Source of the DNA: UBA4416 sp040387475
GTDB lineage: Bacteria; Bacteroidota; Bacteroidia; B-17B0; Aurantibacillaceae
NCBI GenBank assembly: GCA_040387475.1
Contig: JAZKDT010000004.1
Location: 10,064 to 74,063 of the forward strand
DNA length: 64,000 nt
Direction of reading: 5' to 3'
Within the stretch, counting starts at the first letter, position 1; every line of letters starts with the position of its first letter. Shown here piece by piece: positions 8,866-16,633 of this stretch. Below the pieces are notes generated by a model. The model was given only the letters and a program-made list of their open reading frames with translations, did no database searches and was not told where the DNA came from. The position numbers and the translations under genes are program-made.

Positions 8866-10209
8866 CTAAGCCAATACCGGCACCAAATCCCCATTCACAA
8901 AACCCTCTTCGTTAAGGGCTTTTGTAGTTATCGCAACCGATTGGTTAACCAAAGCTTCATCAAAAGGATGGGAAATTTTGATGTAATTTTCAGTAAAACC
9001 ATGCATGATACCATTCTTGTTCTCATGTTCAAACAATACGGTAAATTCTTTATTTAAATGATTCTCATAAAAACCGCGTAGCTTTTTAGCCGAAAGAATA
9101 CGCAACATTTTATTGCGGCGTTTACGTTCGGCATAATCCACTTTACCGGTTAAGGTTATTGCTTCCGTGTTATCGCGCTCACTGTAAGTAAATACATGCA
9201 GGTACGACACGTCCAGCGAATTAATAAAATTATAAGTATCTAAAAAGTGTTCCTGCGTTTCACCCGGAAAACCAACGATCACATCTACGCCAATGCAGCA
9301 ATCGGGCATCAGTTGTTTTATTTTGGCAACACGGTCTTGGTACAATTCGCGCTTATAACGGCGTTTCATTTTACTTAAGATCTCATTATTGCCACTTTGT
9401 AAAGGAATATGAAAATGAGGTACAAAGCGTTTCGATTGGGCAACGAATTCTATCACCTCATCTTTTAACAAATTTGGTTCAATGGATGAAATGCGTATGC
9501 GCTCAATACCCTCTACTTTATCCAGTTCTGTAATTAAGTCCAAAAAATTATAGTCTTTCCGCTTTTTAGTATCCGTGTCAATATCAACACCGTACCCAAA
9601 ATCACCCAGGTTAACACCGGTTAAAACAATTTCTTTAACGCCGCTTTCGGCAATGCGTTTGGCATTATTTACCGCATTTTCAATGGTGTCGCTGCGGCTT
9701 TTACCTCGGGCTAAAGGAATGGTGCAAAAGGTACAGCTGTAATCGCAACCATCCTGCACTTTTAAAAAAGAGCGGGTTCTGTCACCCACCGAAAATGAAT
9801 CAACAAAGGTATGCACGTCACTGATCTCACAATTATGAATTTCGGTATGAACATTCTTACCCGAAAGATTAATGTAGTTCAGTAATTTAAATTTCTCCGA
9901 AGCACCCAACACCACATCCACCCCTTCAATATTTGATATCTCATCGGGTTTTAGCTGCGCATAGCAACCAACCACCGCAATAAAGGTATCGGGGTTTTTA
10001 GCTAAGGCCGATTTAACAATTTGCTTGCATTCTTTATCGGCATTTTCTGTCACCGAACAGGTGTTAATCACACACACATCGGCACCAAGGTCAAATGCAA
10101 TTTTCTGAAACCCTTTTTCCTGCATTAAGCGGGCAATAGTGGAGGTTTCCGAAAAATTAAGCTTACAACCAAGCGTATGAAATGAGACTGTTTTTCCTTC
10201 AAATGACAT
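8866..10209 (-). CDS. mtaB: tRNA (N6-threonylcarbamoyladenosine-37-C2)-methylthiotransferase MtaB
   Basis: 447 residues, the usual family length. The N-terminal UPF0004 domain has three cluster-binding cysteines: Cys15 (L-G-C-K-L-N), Cys51 (N-T-C-S-V) and Cys82 (G-C-Y-A-Q). The radical SAM CxxxCxxC is Cys155/159/162 in D-G-C-D-Y-S-C-T-F-C. L-G-C-K-L-N with N-T-C-S-V is characteristic of MtaB rather than MiaB or RimO. The C-terminus is a TRAM-like segment. The enzyme converts t6A37 to ms2t6A in tRNAs reading ANN codons, including tRNA-Lys, which is encoded at 54.9 kb. It is monocistronic, with repeats on both flanks. Confidence 0.93.
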   Translation of the reverse strand: MSFEGKTVSFHTLGCKLNFSETSTIARLMQEKGFQKIAFDLGADVCVINTCSVTENADKECKQIVKSALAKNPDTFIAVVGCYAQLKPDEISNIEGVDVVLGASEKFKLLNYINLSGKNVHTEIHNCEISDVHTFVDSFSVGDRTRSFLKVQDGCDYSCTFCTIPLARGKSRSDTIENAVNNAKRIAESGVKEIVLTGVNLGDFGYGVDIDTDTKKRKDYNFLDLITELDKVEGIERIRISSIEPNLLKDEVIEFVAQSKRFVPHFHIPLQSGNNEILSKMKRRYKRELYQDRVAKIKQLMPDCCIGVDVIVGFPGETQEHFLDTYNFINSLDVSYLHVFTYSERDNTEAITLTGKVDYAERKRRNKMLRILSAKKLRGFYENHLNKEFTVLFEHENKNGIMHGFTENYIKISHPFDEALVNQSVAITTKALNEEGFVNGDLVPVLA

Positions 10210-10263
10210 GGCCGCAAAGATAGGTTTTTTTCTTATTTGTAGACAGTTTATTACGGCTCTTTA

Positions 10264-10304
10264 TCGTCATTGCGAGGAGGTACGACGAAGCAATCTCACA
10301 CAAT
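10264..10304. repeat. 41-bp tcgtcattgcgag...gaagcaatctca repeat, copy 2
   Basis: Matches 8312-8352 at both ends in the same orientation; together the copies bracket mtaB. In the rest of the 10210-10645 spacer I see short stem-loops (ggcaagt...acttgcc; gcccttgggc), a cactgagcggagtcgaagtg block and the second GGCGYGGCCC repeat. From about 10460 the sequence is plain AT-rich DNA with no gene that I can support. Confidence 0.75.
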
Positions 10305-10422
10305 ATTGTTGTTTGTAAAGCAAAAGTTTAGAATTTGGGCATGTCCCGCAAAAAAGGCAAGTGCAAGCGAAAATACTTGCCGGTCACTGAGCGGAGTCGA
10401 AGTGCGGCAAAGATTACAACAA

Positions 10423-10446
10423 CAGCCCGCGCCCTTGGGCCACGCC
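10423..10446. repeat. GC-rich GGCGYGGCCC repeat, copy 2 (inverted)
   Basis: The reverse complement starts ggcgtggcccaagggcgc and ends gggctg, matching 8370-8394 in length and core. The two copies lie in opposite orientation relative to the adjacent cattgcgag repeats. Confidence 0.6.
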
Positions 10447-10645
10447 AAACACTAAAATAATTTTCAATCAAATAATTCTCATTAAATCCCTTTCTGTAAA
10501 ATTATCGTAAATATGAGTAATATCGGTATCAGCTATTCTACACTTAAGGTGGTTTTTCCTCCTTTTAACAGTCAATGTACTGCTTTTCAACTGGTATAGG
10601 TATTTATATAAATAATATATTGTATCACCCTTGATCCTTGTACTC

Positions 10646-11062
10646 ATGATAAAGCCATTGATAGTTGTATTTTTAGTTGGTCTGTTTTTCAGCGCTCTTT
10701 CAACCCTGTCTGTTAAAAAAAGTGTTAAAAAGAACCCCGAAGTTTTTAGCTGGACAAAGCCGGATAAGAATTTTTGGATGGGAGTCGATTATAAGTGTTA
10801 CAAATTAGGCCCGGACAATAAATTAGAAATTTCCGACGATTTTTCGAACTGGCGCCCGGCTAAGGATTCTATTTGGCAGGATCGCTTCGAACACAAAATG
10901 TGTATTTCCCAAAACAAACTCATGGTATCTTTAAACGATATGGAGTGGGAGGAAGTTCCCGACAAAACCTGGCAAAGTATTGACGGCAACTGGTACCGGT
11001 TTGATAATCATATGGTTCTTTACAAATCATCCGCTAACCCCGAGTTGGTTGCCGGTAAATAA
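10646..11062 (+). CDS. Small exported protein with three Trp-rich internal repeats
   Basis: 138 residues from the ATG at 10646. An upstream TTG at 10631 is in frame, but the ATG sits directly before the hydrophobic leader MIKPLIVVFLVGLFF. The leader is a signal peptide or single membrane anchor. The rest consists of about three repeats of roughly 30 residues with the pattern P-D-K-x-x-W...D/E...Y/M...L-x-x-S-x-D...W. They begin near T-K-P-D-K, R-P-A-K-D and E-V-P-D-K. I do not recognise the family. The stop codon (11060-11062) lies 36 bp before a 21-bp tandem array and is in the same reading frame as the downstream XRE gene. Confidence 0.6.
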   Translation: MIKPLIVVFLVGLFFSALSTLSVKKSVKKNPEVFSWTKPDKNFWMGVDYKCYKLGPDNKLEISDDFSNWRPAKDSIWQDRFEHKMCISQNKLMVSLNDMEWEEVPDKTWQSIDGNWYRFDNHMVLYKSSANPELVAGK

Positions 11063-11098
11063 ATTCCAATAACCAGTTCCTTACCAACTTCCTACCTC

Positions 11099-11350
11099 AT
11101 TTCTATTTCTTTCACAGGTATTTCGTTTGTTTACACTACCGTTTCTATTTCTTTCACCATCATTTCTATTTCTTTTACAGGTATTTCGTTAGTTTACACA
11201 GGCATTTTCGCTTTTTACAGAGTTATTTCTGTTATTTGAACAGGCCTTTCGTGTGTTTACACAGGTATTTTCGTCATTTACACAGATGTTTCGTTTGTTT
11301 ACACAGGCATTTCCGTTGCTTTCACCGGCAATGCGTTTTCTTTAACAAAT
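11099..11350. repeat. Twelve-unit, 21-bp tandem array with no indels
   Basis: Twelve consecutive units of exactly 21 bp, consensus ATTTCGTTTGTTTACACAGG plus C or T. Unit starts are 11099, 11120, 11141, 11162, 11183, 11204, 11225, 11246, 11267, 11288, 11309 and 11330. Best conserved are ATTTC at the left and TTTACACAGG at the right. Units differ at up to about half their positions, yet none has gained or lost a base. 21 bp equals both two helical turns and seven codons. No start codon exists in the array; one frame is fully open and another has a single TGA (11237-11239). It ends 87 bp before the XRE-type gene. Confidence 0.9.
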
Positions 11351-11437
11351 ATTAGATTTTCTTCCTTCTTAGTCGCGCAACATTCAAATGTAGTCCACCG
11401 TTTAAATCAAAAGCTAAAGTATTTAAGCCTGGAAATT

Positions 11438-11803
11438 ATGATTTATTTAAACCTCAAACCTATTTTCGAAGCCAAGGGTATTGATAATCCCAATTATTTT
11501 TTATGGAAGAACGGCTTCACCCGGCATGCAGCCCACCGACTTTTAAATAATACCAAAGAGGGAATTAATTTTGTTCACATGGAAAAGTTGTGTTTGCTCC
11601 TGGGATGCACACCTAACGATTTATTTTCCTGGCGTAACACCGATAGTACGAATGTTCTTCCAACCACTTCGCTTCAAAAAATAGTGAAAGAAAGAAGTAA
11701 AGGTACTATTACACAAACACTTCAAAAATTACCGGTACATAAGCTGGATGAACTGCGTAACTTTTTGGATGATCTGTCAAAAAGCAATGAGCAGCAAACA
11801 TAG
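11438..11803 (+). CDS. XRE/Cro-C1-type helix-turn-helix regulator
   Basis: 121 residues. Residues about 3-65 fit the Cro/C1 HTH_26 pattern: L-N-L-K-P-I-F-E-A-K-G-I, then N-G-F-T-R-H-A-A-H-R-L-L-N as the HTH, and L-C-L-L-L-G-C-T-P-N-D-L-F-S-W at the end of the domain. The C-terminal half is polar and probably helical. Such proteins act as small DNA-binding regulators. The array of 21-bp repeats just upstream is an obvious candidate for its operator, though nothing in the sequence proves this. It converges on the DUF748 gene with a 1-bp gap. Confidence 0.85.
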   Translation: MIYLNLKPIFEAKGIDNPNYFLWKNGFTRHAAHRLLNNTKEGINFVHMEKLCLLLGCTPNDLFSWRNTDSTNVLPTTSLQKIVKERSKGTITQTLQKLPVHKLDELRNFLDDLSKSNEQQT

Positions 11804-11804
11804 C

Positions 11805-14168
11805 TTACTTATTACGTAAGTTTTTGCGGTATTTCTCACGTGTTTTTTTAAATTTCTCACGTGGCGCTTTACTGTTCAATTCGTTAATACGTTCGTAGTC
11901 TTCCTGCAGGTCTTCGGGCACTTCACCTTTGTAACTGATCTTATATAACGAGAATCCATTGTATGGCATCTTATCAATTTTGGCTACCATTTTTACCCGC
12001 TTTTGAAGGCCTTCTTCTTTAAAATAGGCAATAAACGTTTTATACCTTTCCTGAAGCAGTTTACTGTATTTGCTATCTACTTTTTCTTTGCCAATAAGCT
12101 TCATGCATTTATCCTGCACCGTGTATAAACCATCAGTATTTACTTTTTTATCGAGATAATTAATAAACGAAGAATCTTTTACCGATATTCTATCGATTAC
12201 AATAGTATCCGCTTCCGTTAATTCACGGGTTCCTATTTTTGAATAAGATTGGTAAAATAATTTTTTAGCTTCAAAGAATACAATGTATTCTTTTTCTTTT
12301 TCGGTATACCATATGGGCCTCACAGTAATATTTGTCTCAGGATTGTCTTTCAGGTTATCCACCATCTTTTCCATAAACTCTGCCTGGCTTTCCGGCAATG
12401 TACTGCGGTTCATATCCCATCTTACAATCAGTGATTTTTCGATCTCCGTTTCAATATGTTTTACTTCGGCTCTGTAAGGTGTAGTAGCCGGTTTTACAAA
12501 GATGTTCGTTACTATATCAAAAATCACATCTTTGAATTTGAACTTGGGATCTTTTAAATTGCCCGTAATAGGCACTTCATAATCAATAACATTTCCCCGT
12601 TCTCTCACCAGGAACATAATAGCTTTAAGCGGGATCCATTTTGCGCCATTGCGTTTTTGTTTTTTATTGATCCGCGGATCGATCACCAGTAAATGGTTGC
12701 GGCTATTGATGACACCATTCTCTACTTTCCAATCACCTTTTACCTGTATGGTACCTCTATCCAGCGGAAACGATGTGTATGTAATAAGATACGGGTTAAA
12801 CATAGCTGCCGGCAATTTATCAAGGTTATATACCAGGTTAAAATCAGAACTATCCTGTGGATTAATGCTCAAATCAAGCGCCACATCACCATACGGTTTA
12901 ATGTTACTTCTTAATCTCAGGTTAACCCAGTTATGGTTGGTACGATCAATCGAATCGGCTATAATGGTTAATGGTTTAGCGGATACCGAAAATTTTTCGT
13001 TAAGGGTATAATCGGCATATTTAATATCTGCTTCATAAATAGCGAGGCGCTGAATTTTATAGTTGGATCTGAAGAAGTTTTTTGCCAGCAATTTTACGTA
13101 ATCAGCCAATTGGAATAAGATATTGACTTCCTCATGCGATGCTTTGGCTTCTTTAACCTTACCACCTTTTTTACCAAACATGTTTTGTAAGTTATCGAGG
13201 TGATCATACCTTTCATACTTAAAGTATGGTTTAGTAACAGCAATCGAATCGAAACTATATTTTTTATTGATAGGACTGAGTTGTTTGATGCTTACCACCG
13301 TTTTTACAAAAGATGCATAATCTTCGGTTTTGCTTTTACCAAAATGAAAGTCATTTACGGCAATTAGTCCTTTGGCGTTGAGTTGTTCTGATTTTTTGAA
13401 ATTGCCTGTAGCGTACAAATCGGCATCGAGGTTAGCTCTTAAACTTCCGTAGTTAGCAATATCTTTTAAGTATTGTTCCAATACCGAAAGATCAAACTTG
13501 TTCACCAGTACTTTGATGCGGTAATCCAGGGAGTTAATATTAATGGTGGTATTTCCTTTAATATCGCCACTGCCAATGCCCGATACCAGCGAAAACTTAA
13601 CCGCTAAGGTATCCTGGTTCCACATTTTACCGCTTGTTTCAATGTTTACTTTTTTTACAAAGTAGTTTACAGGAATATTGCGCTCATGGTAATAAAAAGT
13701 ACCGTCTACGATTTTAATATCGAGGATATTAAAATGAACGGGCTCTTTTTTCTTTTTAGGTAATTTATCTTTAGGAGCAAATTTTTCGATGAGGTCATTA
13801 AAGTTAAATTCTTTTTTATTTTGAATGATGTGCGCTACGGGGTTGTCTAAAGTCAAACTACTGATTTCATAGGTTTTAGAAAGTAGCTTGTGCATTTCAA
13901 AGTTAGCGGATATGCCATCAGCCGAAAAGAATATGCTATCACTTTCCTGCTCATGAATTTTAAGGTCGTCAATGTGTACATAGCCTGTAAAAGGATTAAC
14001 GTATATCCAATCCATCGTTACCTGGCGCCCCGAAAATTTAATGTCATATTTTTCGATGGTGAACTTGGCAATAGGGGAAATAAAAATGATCACTACAGCT
14101 ACAATAATGATGACCGTGAGAATCAGCCAAAAAATAGTTTTTTTAAACCGGGTATTTAAAAATTTCAT
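11805..14168 (-). CDS. DUF748 (AsmA-like) envelope protein
   Basis: 787 residues with one membrane helix near the N-terminus (about residues 11-31, F-W-L-I-L-T-V-I-I-I-V) and a long periplasmic part. The repeated beta-rich segments are typical of DUF748/AsmA-type proteins: V-H-I-D-D-L-K-I, N-F-N-D-L-I-E-K-F, G-D-V-A-L-D-L-S-I. AsmA-fold proteins span the periplasm and are linked to lipid transport and outer-membrane integrity; whether that holds here is inference. A C-terminal stretch (about 600-787) is basic and Lys-rich. It stands alone, with 192 bp of apparently featureless DNA separating it from the next gene. Confidence 0.75.
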   Translation of the reverse strand: MKFLNTRFKKTIFWLILTVIIIVAVVIIFISPIAKFTIEKYDIKFSGRQVTMDWIYVNPFTGYVHIDDLKIHEQESDSIFFSADGISANFEMHKLLSKTYEISSLTLDNPVAHIIQNKKEFNFNDLIEKFAPKDKLPKKKKEPVHFNILDIKIVDGTFYYHERNIPVNYFVKKVNIETSGKMWNQDTLAVKFSLVSGIGSGDIKGNTTININSLDYRIKVLVNKFDLSVLEQYLKDIANYGSLRANLDADLYATGNFKKSEQLNAKGLIAVNDFHFGKSKTEDYASFVKTVVSIKQLSPINKKYSFDSIAVTKPYFKYERYDHLDNLQNMFGKKGGKVKEAKASHEEVNILFQLADYVKLLAKNFFRSNYKIQRLAIYEADIKYADYTLNEKFSVSAKPLTIIADSIDRTNHNWVNLRLRSNIKPYGDVALDLSINPQDSSDFNLVYNLDKLPAAMFNPYLITYTSFPLDRGTIQVKGDWKVENGVINSRNHLLVIDPRINKKQKRNGAKWIPLKAIMFLVRERGNVIDYEVPITGNLKDPKFKFKDVIFDIVTNIFVKPATTPYRAEVKHIETEIEKSLIVRWDMNRSTLPESQAEFMEKMVDNLKDNPETNITVRPIWYTEKEKEYIVFFEAKKLFYQSYSKIGTRELTEADTIVIDRISVKDSSFINYLDKKVNTDGLYTVQDKCMKLIGKEKVDSKYSKLLQERYKTFIAYFKEEGLQKRVKMVAKIDKMPYNGFSLYKISYKGEVPEDLQEDYERINELNSKAPREKFKKTREKYRKNLRNK

Positions 14169-14360
14169 AAATCAATAAAGGGTTTGAGTCTTTGTGAAGA
14201 AATAAGTTAAATACTATGCCAAATACAGCCTTAACCTGTTTGCAGCAAACAAAGCCGTGTACCAAATTCCCCTAATTAAATAATTCCCATATTGAGGTGT
14301 ATATTCCACAAAGCTCAATTTGTACGATAGCTAACGAGAAGGCTTTAACTGACTAAAACT

Positions 14361-14996
14361 TTATTCTTTGGCCTGTTTTACGCCTAAAGCGTACATGGAA
14401 ATTCCGGAAATTAACAGGATAACAGAACCTTTAACGCCTTTTATACTGTTGTCAAATACGATCAGTAAGATTAAGATGCAGGAAATAACAATAAGGATAA
14501 ATCCGATGGTTTGATTTCTTTTACCTTTTATGATGAGGTCGGCTTTTATCTTACCTGTATCTGCTTTTTCAATCTGGTAATTTTTTTCAAGATGCTCGTC
14601 GATTTCTTTAGCGCTTGCACCGTCTTGTTTCATTTGGGTAATAGAACTGTAAACCTCTTCCTCAAAATTAACTTCATCTTTTAAAAGTTCAAACACGTCA
14701 ATGCCGTTTAACCGAAAATCAATTTTAATGCTATCCATTGCTTCACCGGCTTCTAATCTTTCCTTTACAACCTCTCTTAACTCAATGAGCGATAGTCCCT
14801 GGTATTTTAGTTCAGGCGTTTCATTTAATAAACGGGTTAATGCAGCGGCATCGTCTCTTTTGCCCCTGCGGTTTAATTCAGTCTGTAAAATAGGAATCAC
14901 CTCTTCTCTTAAGTCTTTAGGCTTCTTTGATAACCTCACCAGGTCATCCGTTAGCATGTCCTGATACTTTTGTTTGATGAGCTCTAAATCCAGCAT
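14361..14996 (-). CDS. Hypothetical protein with two C-terminal membrane helices
   Basis: 211 residues. The first 160 are soluble, charged and mostly helical (L-I-K-Q-K-Y-Q-D-M-L; E-V-I-P-I-L-Q-T-E-L-N-R-R-G). The last 50 hold two hydrophobic helices, I-G-F-I-L-I-V-I-S-C-I-L-I-L-L-I-V-F and S-V-I-L-L-I-S-G-I-S-M-Y-A. I do not recognise a family. It is probably an inner-membrane protein with a cytoplasmic N-terminal domain. It is followed on the same strand by DUF748 and preceded by an outer-membrane-like protein, but gaps over 25 bp make an operon uncertain. Confidence 0.6.
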   Translation of the reverse strand: MLDLELIKQKYQDMLTDDLVRLSKKPKDLREEVIPILQTELNRRGKRDDAAALTRLLNETPELKYQGLSLIELREVVKERLEAGEAMDSIKIDFRLNGIDVFELLKDEVNFEEEVYSSITQMKQDGASAKEIDEHLEKNYQIEKADTGKIKADLIIKGKRNQTIGFILIVISCILILLIVFDNSIKGVKGSVILLISGISMYALGVKQAKE

Positions 14997-15025
14997 AGTA
15001 TGACTTAACTGAGCTGTTTGTTTTT

Positions 15026-15967
15026 TTAAAGGGTTTTGCCAATCACTAAACCAACTCTAAATCCTAAATAAAAATTGCCTGATCCTGAACCTTTAATACC
15101 AGGCATCATACCAGTTTCAAGGCTGGTAACCAATCCGCATTTTTTTAAACTAAATGTTTCATAACCAACGTTAAAACCAAATTTGGACATATCCACGTTT
15201 CCATCCAACACATATCTTTTTACCATTTCATTGCTTGAACCATGATTTGCTGTAAAATAAACATCTTCTAATTCTGACTTAACTGCTATAATAACATTTG
15301 CGTAGATTCTTCTTAAATAGTGAGCACCTTTTATACCGTATTCGCTAAAATTAGCTTCCACATCTACCGTTTTACCTATAGTTCCGCCAATGGTAAGCCA
15401 TGAATATTTCATAATCGTAGTCATTCCATTGTCGGTTTCAAAAGTTCCCGCACTTTCATTATAGTAATTCGCTACAGTTACACCTCGTGGAACAACCAGG
15501 TAACTAAAGCCATTTTTAAAGCCAACCTGTGCTCCAAACAGTTTGTTGTATTCGGCATCAACCATGGTATAAGTAGTACTGTTGTGTCCGTTTTTAAGGT
15601 TGATTCTAACTTTTCCATCTGTTTTTTTCTTTTGAAAGAAATAGCCGCCCACAATATCAGCGTTCCTGGATTTTTGACGTTTAAAAACAGAAGTACCTTG
15701 TACATTTTCGGTAGAACTGGCTTCTGCTAGACCATCTGCGTAATGAAAGTCGTAATTAGTGGCAACATAAAGGCCGTTAAAATACATTCTTGTTCCAACG
15801 CCGGCCGCAAAACTCATCCTTGAAGTGGATATAAGCGCATCCAACAATGCAATTTTTCCATAAATGCATTTCATGTCGGTGTTTTCTCTGGTGATGTTAT
15901 AAGTGCTTTTTTGTGCCGCGGCAACAAGCGAAGAAAATAAGATACTATATATTAAAAGTTTTTTCAT
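15026..15967 (-). CDS. Hypothetical secreted, probably outer-membrane beta protein
   Basis: 313 residues with a clear signal peptide (MKKLLIYSILFSSLVAAAQ, cleavage near residue 19). The mature part alternates polar and aromatic residues and ends in a G-L-V-I-G-K-T-L strand after repeated Gly/Tyr/Phe segments (N-F-Y-L-G-F-R-V-G). That suggests a small beta-barrel in the outer membrane. No family motif is recognised. It lies between a lipoprotein gene (36 bp upstream) and the membrane protein at 14361-14996, which start and end close together on one strand. Confidence 0.6.
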   Translation of the reverse strand: MKKLLIYSILFSSLVAAAQKSTYNITRENTDMKCIYGKIALLDALISTSRMSFAAGVGTRMYFNGLYVATNYDFHYADGLAEASSTENVQGTSVFKRQKSRNADIVGGYFFQKKKTDGKVRINLKNGHNSTTYTMVDAEYNKLFGAQVGFKNGFSYLVVPRGVTVANYYNESAGTFETDNGMTTIMKYSWLTIGGTIGKTVDVEANFSEYGIKGAHYLRRIYANVIIAVKSELEDVYFTANHGSSNEMVKRYVLDGNVDMSKFGFNVGYETFSLKKCGLVTSLETGMMPGIKGSGSGNFYLGFRVGLVIGKTL

Positions 15968-16002
15968 TTGAAAAAGTGTTTAGATGAAAGAATAATTTAA
16001 GA

Positions 16003-16563
16003 TTAAGGGCAACTGAAATTTGCAGTAATGGAATAATCCACGCCTGTTACAAAAGAATGCGCCATGCCATTGCAGATTGTAGCTATATATTTTCCACCAA
16101 CCTGGGAAAAGTAAAGTTTGCCTGAATACAGATTTAAGCCACCGTATGAACCGCTTGTAAAATGTATAGAAGCCTGATGAGAAAGAGGAACGCTATTGAT
16201 GATGTCATATTCGGCAGTGAGGTCGGGTGCATTTTCTCCAATCTCAATCGTTACACTCCCGTCGATATAGGCGCCGTCCATTTCAAATTGGGAGCTGGGA
16301 TTTCCGCAGGATGTACCAGCAATTGCATAAGTTGAAGCACCTATTTTAAGTGTATTGGTGCCAGGGGAGCAGGACGGTGTTGCAAAATTACAAGGCCCGC
16401 ATTCGCCCCCGCAATCAATACTTATTTCATCACCGTCTAATAAGCCATTGTAACAATGGTCGTTATATTCTGCCAGGGTTCCTTCCGGTTCAACCAAAGT
16501 TTGTTTCCTGGTACAGCCAAAAAACGTAAAAGCTATAAAAGTTAAGAGTGCAATTTTTTTCAT
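16003..16563 (-). CDS. Cysteine-rich lipoprotein
   Basis: 186 residues. The leader MKKIALLTFIAFTFFGC ends in a lipobox (F-F-G-C, Cys17), so lipid anchoring is expected. It is followed by a compact Cys motif, H-C-Y-N-G-L-L-D-G-D-E-I-S-I-D-C-G-G-E-C-G-P-C. I know this short motif from Bacteroidota surface lipoproteins, where four cysteines and acidic residues probably form a small disulfide or Ca-binding knot. The rest is beta-rich without a recognised domain. It may be cotranscribed with the outer-membrane-like protein at 15026-15967. Confidence 0.65.
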   Translation of the reverse strand: MKKIALLTFIAFTFFGCTRKQTLVEPEGTLAEYNDHCYNGLLDGDEISIDCGGECGPCNFATPSCSPGTNTLKIGASTYAIAGTSCGNPSSQFEMDGAYIDGSVTIEIGENAPDLTAEYDIINSVPLSHQASIHFTSGSYGGLNLYSGKLYFSQVGGKYIATICNGMAHSFVTGVDYSITANFSCP

Positions 16564-16633
16564 ACGTAATTATTTATGTTACTAAAGTAATAAAATAATT
16601 ACGCAAAACCAGCATTAAAAAGTCTTATTCAAA

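Noticed and set aside
10270..10455. 61-codon frame starting inside the cattgcgag repeat
   Set aside because: It consists of dispersed repeat blocks and reads as low-complexity, Cys/Arg/Pro-rich sequence.
11099..11350. CRISPR array or iteron origin
   Set aside because: There are no distinct repeats and spacers; the units abut each other, so CRISPR is excluded. No replication gene or dnaA lies nearby, so a plasmid-type origin is unsupported.
12649..13011. Antisense frames inside the DUF748 gene, and similar ones in ftsK and metH
   Set aside because: They are shadows of well-supported genes on the other strand.
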